DNA from: Hippasteria phrygiana
Lineage: Eukaryota; Echinodermata; Asteroidea; Valvatida; Goniasteridae
Length of the DNA stretch: 64,000 nt
Direction: 5' to 3'
Assembly: GCA_037893225.1 (NCBI GenBank)
Contig: JAZGUH010000620.1
Coordinates: forward strand, 212,533 to 276,532
Part shown: positions 51,202 to 62,700 of the stretch, piece by piece
Layout of the letters: the number at the start of each line of letters is the position of its first letter
Position numbering within the stretch: position 1 is the first letter of the stretch
Notes under the pieces: generated by a model
What the model saw: only the letters and a program-made list of their open reading frames with translations
Told to the model about the DNA's origin: nothing
Database searches by the model: none
Made by a program: the position numbers and the translations under genes

Positions 51202-54200
51202 ATGTCAAAATTACTGAATTTGGTTGATATTTCATGCAATTATGAATGAGTAAAGCAAGTCCATACCCCAGGGAATTTGACAGGCATGGAGCAATAAATA
51301 AGAGGTAATCTGCACACAGATGGTGGCCGGGAAGAAAATAAACATTGCGAGGTTTGAATTTTCTCCACAAGTGTTAACTCTAAGAAGCCGCCGATAATTG
51401 CAACATGTAGCGCCAGATCTAAGCTATCCATACATGTCAAAATTACTGAATTTGGTTGATATTTCATGCAATTATGAATGAGTAAAGCAAGTCATACCCC
51501 AGGGAATTTGACAGGCATGGAGCAATAAATAGAAGGTAATATGCACACAGATGTTGGCCGGAAAGAAAATAAACATTGCGAGGTTTGAATTTTCTCCACA
51601 AGTTTTAACTCTAAGAAGCCGCCGATAATTGCAACATGTAGCGCCAGATCTAAGCTATCCATACATGTCAAAATTACTGAATTTGGTTGATATTTCATGA
51701 AATTATGAATGAGTAAAGCAAGTCCATACCCCAGGGAATTTGACAGGCATGGAGCAATAAATAAAAGGTAATCTGCACACAGATGGTGGCCGGGAAGAAA
51801 ATAAACATTGCGAGGTTTGAATTTTCTCCACAAGTATTAACTCTAAGAAGCCGCCGATAATTGTAACATGTAGCGCCAGATCTAAGCTATCCGTACATGT
51901 CAAAATTACTGAATTTGGTTGATATTTCATGCAATTATGAATGAGTAAAGCAAGTCCATACCCCAGGGAATTTGACATGCACGGAGCAATAAATAGACGG
52001 TAACATGTACACAGATGTTGGCCGGAAAGAAAATAAACATTGCGAGGTTTGAATTTTCTCCACAAGTTTTAACTCTAAGAAGCCGCCGATAATTGCAACA
52101 TGTAGCGCCAGATCTAAGCTATCCATACATGTCAAAATTACTGAATTTGGTTGATATTTCATGCAATTATGAATGAGTAAAGCAAGTCATACCCCAGGGA
52201 ATTTGACAGGCATGGAGCAATAAATAGAAGGTAATATGCACACAGATGTTGGCCGGAAAGAAAATAAACATTGCGAGGTTTGAATTTTCTCCACAAGTTT
52301 TAACTCTAAGAAGCCGCCGATAATTGCAACATGTAGCGCCAGATCTAAGCTATCCATACATGTCAAAATTACTGAATTTGGTTGATATTTCATGCAATTA
52401 TGAATGAGTAAAGCAAGTCCATACCCCAGGGAATTTGACAGGCATGGAGCAATAAATAAGAGGTAATCTGCACACAGATGGTGGCCGGGAAGAAAATAAA
52501 CATTGCGAGGTTTGAATTTTCTCCACAAGTGTTAACTCTAAGAAGCCGCCGATAATTGCAACATGTAGCGCCAGATCTAAGCTATCCATACATGTCAAAA
52601 TTACTGAATTTGGTTGATATTTCATGCAATTATGAATGAGTAAAGCAAGTCATACCCCAGGGAATTTGACAGGCATGGAGCAATAAATAGAAGGTAATAT
52701 GCACACAGATGTTGGCCGGAAAGAAAATAAACATTGCGAGGTTTGAATTTTCTCCACAAGTTTTAACTCTAAGAAGCCGCCGATAATTGCAACATGTAGC
52801 GCCAGATCTAAGCTATCCATACATGTCAAAATTACTGAATTTGGTTGATATTTCATGAAATTATGAATGAGTAAAGCAAGTCCATACCCCAGGGAATTTG
52901 ACAGGCATGGAGCAATAAATAAAAGGTAATCTGCACACAGATGGTGGCCGGGAAGAAAATAAACATTGCGAGGTTTGAATTTTCTCCACAAGTATTAACT
53001 CTAAGAAGCCGCCGATAATTGTAACATGTAGCGCCAGATCTAAGCTATCCATACATGTCAAAATTACTGAATTTGGTTGATATTTCATGCAATTATGAAT
53101 GAGTAAAGCAAGTCCATACCCCAGGGAATTTGACATGCACGGAGCAATAAATAGACGGTAACATGTACACAGATGTTGGCCGGAAAGAAAATAAACATTG
53201 CGAGGTTTGAATTTTCTCCACAAGTTTTAACTCTAAGAAGCCGCCGATAATTGTAACATGTAGCGCCAGATCTAAGCTATCCGTACATGTCAAAATTACT
53301 GAATTTGGTTGATATTTCATGCAATTATGAATGAGTAAAGCAAGTCCATACCCCAGGGAATTTGACATGCACGGAGCAATAAATAGACGGTAACATGTAC
53401 ACAGATGTTGGCCGGAAAGAAAATAAACATTGCGAGGTTTGAATTTTCTCCACAAGTTTTAACTCTAAGAAGCCGCCGATAATTGCAACATGTAGCGCCA
53501 GATCTAAGCTATCCATACATGTCAAAATTACTGAATTTGGTTGATATTTCATGCAATTATGAATGAGTAAAGCAAGTCATACCCCAGGGAATTTGACAGG
53601 CATGGAGCAATAAATAGAAGGTAATATGCACACAGATGTTGGCCGGAAAGAAAATAAACATTGCGAGGTTTGAATTTTCTCCACAAGTTTTAACTCTAAG
53701 AAGCCGCCGATAATTGCAACATGTAGCGCCAGATCTAAGCTATCCATACATGTCAAAATTACTGAATTTGGTTGATATTTCATGCAATTATGAATGAGTA
53801 AAGCAAGTCCATACCCCAGGGAATTTGACAGGCATGGAGCAATAAATAAGAGGTAATCTGCACACAGATGGTGGCCGGGAAGAAAATAAACATTGCGAGG
53901 TTTGAATTTTCTCCACAAGTGTTAACTCTAAGAAGCCGCCGATAATTGCAACATGTAGCGCCAGATCTAAGCTATCCATACATGTCAAAATTACTGAATT
54001 TGGTTGATATTTCATGCAATTATGAATGAGTAAAGCAAGTCATACCCCAGGGAATTTGACAGGCATGGAGCAATAAATAGAAGGTAATATGCACACAGAT
54101 GTTGGCCGGAAAGAAAATAAACATTGCGAGGTTTGAATTTTCTCCACAAGTTTTAACTCTAAGAAGCCGCCGATAATTGCAACATGTAGCGCCAGATCTA

Positions 54201-54676
54201 AGCTATCCATACATGTCAAAATTACTGAATTTGGTTGATATTTCATGAAATTATGAATGAGTAAAGCAAGTCCATACCCCAGGGAATTTGACAGGCATGG
54301 AGCAATAAATAAAAGGTAATCTGCACACAGATGGTGGCCGGGAAGAAAATAAACATTGCGAGGTTTGAATTTTCTCCACAAGTATTAACTCTAAGAAGCC
54401 GCCGATAATTGTAACATGTAGCGCCAGATCTAAGCTATCCATACATGTCAAAATTACTGAATTTGGTTGATATTTCATGCAATTATGAATGAGTAAAGCA
54501 AGTCCATACCCCAGGGAATTTGACATGCACGGAGCAATAAATAGACGGTAACATGTACACAGATGTTGGCCGGAAAGAAAATAAACATTGCGAGGTTTGA
54601 ATTTTCTCCACAAGTTTTAACTCTAAGAAGCCGCCGATAATTGCAACATGTAGCGCCAGATCTAAGCTATCCATAC
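51202..54676. repeat. 5-mer series with one expanded copy
   Basis: Blocks 51202-52359 (1,158 bp), 52360-53749 (1,390 bp) and 53750-54676 share unit order. The middle block gains a second GCACGG unit (53055-53286 and 53287-53518). This is the same kind of single-monomer gain seen at 16680-17143. Confidence 0.83.
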
Positions 54677-56297
54677 ATGTCAAAATTACTGAATTTGGTT
54701 GATATTTCATGCAATTATGAATGAGTAAAGCAAGTCATACCCCAGGGAATTTGACAGGCATGGAGCAATAAATAGAAGGTAATATGCACACAGATGTTGG
54801 CCGGAAAGAAAATAAACATTGCGAGGTTTGAATTTTCTCCACAAGTATTAATTCTAAGAAGCCGCCGATAATTGTAACATGTAGCGCCAGATCTAAGCTA
54901 TCCGTACATGTCAAAATTACTGAATTTGGTTGATATTTCATGCAATTATGAATGAGTAAAGCAAGTCCATACCCCAGGGAATTTGACATGCACGGAGCAA
55001 TAAATAGACGGTAACATGTACACAGATGTTGGCCGGAAAGAAAATAAACATTGCGAGGTTTGAATTTTCTCCACAAGTTTTAACTCTAAGAAGCCGCCGA
55101 TAATTGCAACATGTAGCGCCAGATCTAAGCTATCCATACATGTCAAAATTACTGAATTTGGTTGATATTTCATGCAATTATGAATGAGTAAAGCAAGTCA
55201 TACCCCAGGGAATTTGACAGGCATGGAGCAATAAATAGAAGGTAATATGCACACAGATGGTGGCCGGGAAGAAAATAAACATTGCGAGGTTTGAATTTTC
55301 TCCACAAGTTTTAACTCTAAGAAGCCGCCGATAATTGCAACATGTAGCGCCAGATCTAAGCTATCCATACATGTCAAAATTACTGAATTTGGTTGATATT
55401 TCATGCAATTATGAATGAGTAAAGCAAGTCCATACCCCAGGGAATTTGACAGGCATGGAGCAATAAATAAAAGGTAATCTGCACACAGATGGTGGCCGGG
55501 AAGAAAATAAACATTGCGAGGTTTGAATTTTCTCCACAAGTATTAACTCTAAGAAGCCGCCGATAATTGTAACATGTAGCGCCAGATCTAAGCTATCCAT
55601 ACATGTCAAAATTACTGAATTTGGTTGATATTTCATGCAATTATGAATGAGTAAAACAAGTCATACCCCAGGGAATTTGACAGGCATGGAGCAATAAATA
55701 GAAGGTAATATGCACACAGATGTTGGCCGGAAAGAAAATAAACATTGCGAGGTTTGAATTTTCTCCACAAGTATTAACTCTAAGAAGCCGCCGATAATTG
55801 TAACATGTAGCGCCAGATCTAAGCTATCCGTACATGTCAAAATTACTGAATTTGGTTGATATTTCATGCAATTATGAATGAGTAAAGCAAGTCCATACCC
55901 CAGGGAATTTGACATGCACGGAGCAATAAATAGACGGTAACATGTACACAGATGTTGGCCGGAAAGAAAATAAACATTGCGAGGTTTGAATTTTCTCCAC
56001 AAGTTTTAACTCTAGGAAGCCGCCGATAATTGCAACATGTAGCGCCAGATCTAAGCTATCCGTACATGTCAAAATTACTGAATTTGGTTGATATTTCATG
56101 CAATTATGAATGAGTAAAGCAAGTCCATACCCCAGGGAATTTGACATGCACGGAGCAATAAATAGACGGTAACATGTACACAGATGTTGGCCGGAAAGAA
56201 AATAAACATTGCGAGGTTTGAATTTTCTCCACAAGTTTTAACTCTAAGAAGCCGCCGATAATTGCAACATGTAGCGCCAGATCTAAGCTATCCATAC

Positions 56298-56992
56298 ATG
56301 TCAAAATTACTGAATTTGGTTGATATTTCATGCAATTATGAATGAGTAAAGCTAGTCCATACCCCAGGGAATTTGACAGGCATGGAGCAATAAATAAAAG
56401 GTAATCTGCACACAGATGGTGGCCGGAAAGAAAATAAACATTGCGAGGTTTGAATTTTCTCCACAAGTTTTAACTCTAAGAAGCCGCCGATAATTGCAAC
56501 ATGTAGCGCCAGATCTAAGCTATCCATACATGTCAAAATTACTGAATTTGGTTGATATTTCATGCAATTATGAATGAGTAAAGCAAGTCATACCCCAGGG
56601 AATTTGACAGGCATGGAGCAATAAATAGAAGGTAATATGCACACAGATGTTGGCCGGAAAGAAAATATACATTGCGAGGTTTGAATTTTCTCCACAAGTT
56701 TTAACTCTAAGAAGCCGCCGATAATTGCAACATGTAGCGCCAGATCTAAGCTATCCATACATGTCAAAATTACTGAATTTGGTTGATATTTCATGCAATT
56801 ATGAATGAGTAAAGCAAGTCCATACCCCAGAGAATTTGACATGCATGGAGCAATAAATAGACGGTAACATGTACACAGATGTTGGCCGGAAAGAAAATAA
56901 ACATTGCGAGGTTTGAATTTTCTCCACAAGTTTTAACTCTAAGAAGCCGCCGATAATTGGTACATGTAGCGCCAGATCTAAGCTATCCATAC
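56298..56992. repeat. Domain I-type trimer in domain V
   Basis: The order is CTAG unit, A140T 231-bp unit, then CCCAGAGAAT unit, the same as 4635-5329 at +51,663 and as 8341-9035. It is the only CTAG unit right of 23 kb. Its third unit has a private TTGGTACATG near 56958. Confidence 0.87.
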
Positions 56993-59775
56993 ATGTCAAA
57001 ATTACTGAATTTGGTAGATATTTCATGAAATTATGAATGAGTAAAGCAAGTCCATACCCCAGGGAATTTGACAGGCATGGAGCAATAAATAGAAGGTAAT
57101 ATGCACACAGATGTTGGCCGGAAAGAAAATAAACATTGCGAGGTTTGAATTTTCTCCACAAGTATTAACTCTAAGAAGCCGCCGATAATTGTAACATGTA
57201 GCGCCAGATCTAAGCTATCCGTACATGTCAAAATTACTGAATTTGGTTGATATTTCATGCAATTATGAATGAGTAAAGCAAGTCCATACCCCAGGGAATT
57301 TGACATGCACGGAGCAATAAATAGACGGTAACATGTACACAGATGTTGGCCGGAAAGAAAATAAACATTGCGAGGTTTGAATTTTCTCCACAAGTTTTAA
57401 CTCTAGGAAGCCGCCGATAATTGCAACATGTAGCGCCAGATCTAAGCTATCCATACATGTCAAAATTACTGAATTTGGTTGATATTTCATGCAATTATGA
57501 ATGAGTAAAGCAAGTCCATACCCCAGGGAATTTGACAGGCATGGAGCAATAAATAAAAGGTAATCTGCACACAGATGGTGGCCGGGAAGAAAATAAACAT
57601 TGCGAGGTTTGAATTTTCTCCACAAGTATTAACTCTAAGAAGCCGCCGATAATTGTAACATGTAGCGCCAGATCTAAGCTATCCGTACATGTCAAATTTA
57701 CTGAATTTGGTTGATATTTCATGCAATTATGAATGAGTAAAGCAAGTCCATACCCCAGGGAATTTGACATGCACGGAGCAATAAATAGACGGTAACATGT
57801 ACACAGATGTTGGCCGGAAAGAAAATAAACATTGCGAGGTTTGAATTTTCTCCACAAGTTTTAACTCTAAGAAGCCGCCGATAATTGCAACATGTAGCGC
57901 CAGATCTAAGCTATCCATACATGTCAAAATTACTGAATTTGGTTGATATTTCATGCAATTATGAATGAGTAAAGCAAGTCCATACCCCAGGGAATTTGAC
58001 ATGCATGGAGCAATAAATAGACGGTAACATGTACACAGATGTTGGCCGGAAAGAAAATAAACATTGCGAGGTTTGAATTTTCTCCACAAGTTTTAACTCT
58101 AAGAAGCCGCCGATAATTGCAACATGTAGCGCCAGATCTAAGCTATCCATACATGTCAAAATTACTGAATTTGGTTGATATTTCATGCAATTATGAATGA
58201 GTAAAGCAAGTCATACCCCAGGGAATTTGACAGGCATGGAGCAATAAATAGAAGGTAATATGCACACAGATGTTGGCCGGAAAGAAAATATACATTGCGA
58301 GGTTTGAATTTTCTCCACAAGTTTTAACTCTAAGAAGCCGCCGATAATTGCAACATGTAGCGCCAGATCTAAGCTATCCATACATGTCAAAATTACTGAA
58401 TTTGGTTGATATTTCATGCAATTATGAATGAGTAAAGCAAGTCCATACCCCAGAGAATTTGACATGCATGGAGCAATAAATAGACGGTAACATGTACACA
58501 GATGTTGGCCGGAAAGAAAATAAACATTGCGAGGTTTGAATTTTCTCCACAAGTTTTAACTCTAAGAAGCCGCCGATAATTGCTACATGTAGCGCCAGAT
58601 CTAAGCTATCCATACATGTCAAAATTACTGAATTTGGTAGATATTTCATGAAATTATGAATGAGTAAAGCAAGTCCATACCCCAGGGAATTTGACAGGCA
58701 TGGAGCAATAAATAGAAGGTAATATGCACACAGATGTTGGCCGGAAAGAAAATAAACATTGCGAGGTTTGAATTTTCTCCACAAGTATTAACTCTAAGAA
58801 GCCGCCGATAATTGTAACATGTAGCGCCAGATCTAAGCTATCCGTACATGTCAAAATTACTGAATTTGGTTGATATTTCATGCAATTATGAATGAGTAAA
58901 GCAAGTCCATACCCCAGGGAATTTGACATGCACGGAGCAATAAATAGACGGTAACATGTACACAGATGTTGGCCGGAAAGAAAATAAACATTGCGAGGTT
59001 TGAATTTTCTCCACAAGTTTTAACTCTAGGAAGCCGCCGATAATTGCAACATGTAGCGCCAGATCTAAGCTATCCATACATGTCAAAATTACTGAATTTG
59101 GTTGATATTTCATGCAATTATGAATGAGTAAAGCAAGTCCATACCCCAGGGAATTTGACAGGCATGGAGCAATAAATAAAAGGTAATCTGCACACAGATG
59201 GTGGCCGGGAAGAAAATAAACATTGCGAGGTTTGAATTTTCTCCACAAGTATTAACTCTAAGAAGCCGCCGATAATTGTAACATGTAGCGCCAGATCTAA
59301 GCTATCCGTACATGTCAAATTTACTGAATTTGGTTGATATTTCATGCAATTATGAATGAGTAAAGCAAGTCCATACCCCAGGGAATTTGACATGCACGGA
59401 GCAATAAATAGACGGTAACATGTACACAGATGTTGGCCGGAAAGAAAATAAACATTGCGAGGTTTGAATTTTCTCCACAAGTTTTAACTCTAAGAAGCCG
59501 CCGATAATTGCAACATGTAGCGCCAGATCTAAGCTATCCATACATGTCAAAATTACTGAATTTGGTTGATATTTCATGCAATTATGAATGAGTAAAGCAA
59601 GTCCATACCCCAGGGAATTTGACATGCATGGAGCAATAAATAGACGGTAACATGTACACAGATGTTGGCCGGAAAGAAAATAAACATTGCGAGGTTTGAA
59701 TTTTCTCCACAAGTTTTAACTCTAAGAAGCCGCCGATAATTGCAACATGTAGCGCCAGATCTAAGCTATCCATAC
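56530..59775. repeat. 7-mer tandem duplication, period 1,623 bp
   Basis: Copies are 56530-58152 and 58153-59775. Shared private markers include GGTAGATATT (near 57013 and 58636), CTCTAGGAAG (near 57403 and 59026) and GTCAAATTTAC (near 57691 and 59314). One difference is TTGGTACATG in the first copy versus TTGCTACATG in the second. Confidence 0.9.
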
Positions 59776-62700
59776 ATGTCAAAATTACTGAATTTGGTTG
59801 ATATTTCATGAAATTATGAATGAGTAAAGCAAGTCCATACCCCAGGGAATTTGACATGCATGGAGCAATAAATAGACGGTAATATGCACACAGATGTTGG
59901 CCGGAAAGAAAATAAACATTGCGAGGTTTGAATTTTCTCCACAAGTTTTAACTCTAAGAAGCCGCCGATAATTGCTACATGTAGCGCCAGATCTAAGCTA
60001 TCCATACATGTCAAAATTACTGAATTTGGTAGATATTTCATGAAATTATGAATGAGTAAAGCAAGTCCATACCCCAGGGAATTTGACAGGCATGGAGCAA
60101 TAAATAAAAGGTAATCTGCACACAGATGGTGGCCGGGAAGAAAATAAACATTGCGAGGTTTGAATTTTCTCCACAAGTATTAACTCTAAGAAGCCGCCGA
60201 TAATTGTAACATGTAGCGCCAGATCTAAGCTATCCGTACATGTCAAAATTACTGAATTTGGTTGATATTTCATGCAATTATGAATGAGTAAAGCAAGTCC
60301 ATACCCCAGGGAATTTGACATGCATGGAGCAATAAATAGACGGTAACATGTACACAGATGTTGGCCGGGAAGAAAATAAACATTGCGAGGTTTAAATTTT
60401 CTCCACAAGTGTTAACTCTAAGAAGCCGCCGATAATTGCAACATGTAGCGCCAGATCTAAGCTATCCATACATGTCAAAATTACTGAATTTGGTTGATAT
60501 TTCATGCAATTATGAATGAGTAAAGCAAGTCCATACCCCAGGCAATTTGACATGCATGGAGCAATAAATAGACGGTAACATGTACACAGATGTTGGCCGG
60601 AAAGAAAATAAACATTGCGAGGTTTGAATTTTCTCCACAAGTTTTAACTCTAAGAAGCCGCCGATAATTGCAACATGTAGCGCCAGATCTAAGCTATCCA
60701 TACATGTCAAAATTACTGAATTTGGTTGATATTTCATGCAATTATGAATGAGTAAAGCAAGTCATACCCCAGGGAATTTGACAGGCATGGAGCAATAAAT
60801 AGAAGGTAATATGCACACAGATGTTGGCCGGAAAGAAAATATACATTGCGAGGTTAGAATTTTCTCCACAAGTTTTAACTCTAAGAAGCCGCCGATAATT
60901 GCAACATGTAGCGCCAGATCTAAGCTATCCATACATGTCAAAATTACTGAATTTGGTTGATATTTCATGCAATTATGAATGAGTAAAGCAAGTCCATACC
61001 CCAGGGAATTTGACAGGCACGGAGCAATAAATAGACGGTAACATATACACAGATGTTGGCCGGAAAGAAAATAAACATTGCGAGGTTTGAATTTTCTCCC
61101 CAGGTTTTAACTCTAAGAAGCCGCCGATAATTGCAACATGTAGCGCCAGATCTAAGCTATCCATACATGTCAAAATTACTGAATTTGGTTGATATTTCAT
61201 GCAATTATGAATGAGTAAAGCAAGTCCATACCCCAGGGAATTTGACAGGCATGGAGCAATAAATAAGAGGTAATCTGCACACAGATGGTGGCCGGGAAGA
61301 AAATAAACATTGCGAGGTTTGAATTTTCTCCACAAGTGTTAACTCTAAGAAGCCGCCGATAATTGCAACATGTAGCGCCAGATCTAAGCTATCCATACAT
61401 GTCAAAATTACTGAATTTGGTTGATATTTCATGCAATTATGAATGAGTAAAGCAAGTCCATACCCCAGGGAATTTGACATGCATGGAGCAATAAATAGAC
61501 GGTAACATGTACACAGATGTTGGCCGGAAAGAAAATAAACATTGCGAGGTTTGAATTTTCTCCACAAGTTTTAACTCTAAGAAGCCGCCGATAATTGCAA
61601 CATGTAGCGCCAGATCTAAGCTATCCATACATGTCAAAATTACTGAATTTGGTTGATATTTCATGAAATTATGAATGAGTAAAGCAAGTCCATACCCCAG
61701 GGAATTTGACATGCATGGAGCAATAAATAGACGGTAATATGCACACAGATGGTGGCCGGGAAGAAAATAAACATTTCGAGGTTTGAATTTTCTCCACAAG
61801 TATTAACTCTAAGAAGCCGCCGATAATTGTAACATGTAGCGCCAGATCTAAGCTATCCGTACATGTCAAAATTACTGAATTTGGTTGATATTTCATGCAA
61901 TTATGAATGAGTAAAGCAAGTCCATACCCCAGGGAATTTGACAGGCATGGAGCAATAAATAAAAGGTAATCTGCACACAGATGGTGGCCGGGAAGAAAAT
62001 AAACATTGCGAGGTTTGAATTTTCTCCACAAGTTTTAACTCTAAGAAGCCGCCGATAATTGCAACATGTAGCGCCAGATCTAAGCTATCCATACATGTCA
62101 AAATTACTGAATTTGGTTGATATTTCATGAAATTATGAATGAGTAAAGCAAGTCCATACCCCAGGGAATTTGACATGCATGGAGCAATAAATAGACGGTA
62201 ATATGCACACAGATGTTGGCCGGAAAGAAAATAAACATTGCGAGGTTTGAATTTTCTCCACAAGTTTTAACTCTAAGAAGCCGCCGATAATTGCTACATG
62301 TAGCGCCAGATCTAAGCTATCCATACATGTCAAAATTACTGAATTTGGTAGATATTTCATGAAATTATGAATGAGTAAAGCAAGTCCATACCCCAGGGAA
62401 TTTGACAGGCATGGAGCAATAAATAAAAGGTAATCTGCACACAGATGGTGGCCGGGAAGAAAATAAACATTGCGAGGTTTGAATTTTCTCCACAAGTATT
62501 AACTCTAAGAAGCCGCCGATAATTGTAACATGTAGCGCCAGATCTAAGCTATCCGTACATGTCAAAATTACTGAATTTGGTTGATATTTCATGCAATTAT
62601 GAATGAGTAAAGCAAGTCCATACCCCAGGGAATTTGACATGCATGGAGCAATAAATAGACGGTAACATGTACACAGATGTTGGCCGGGAAGAAAATAAAC

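Larger units (their letters stand above)
48654..56297. repeat. Array domain IV
   Basis: Units return to domain II-like types with T172A, C200T and A229G. It holds three tandem versions of a 5-mer (51,202-54,676), one of them with an extra monomer, and a run of three consecutive 231-bp units (49,813-50,505). No gene is visible. Confidence 0.65.
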
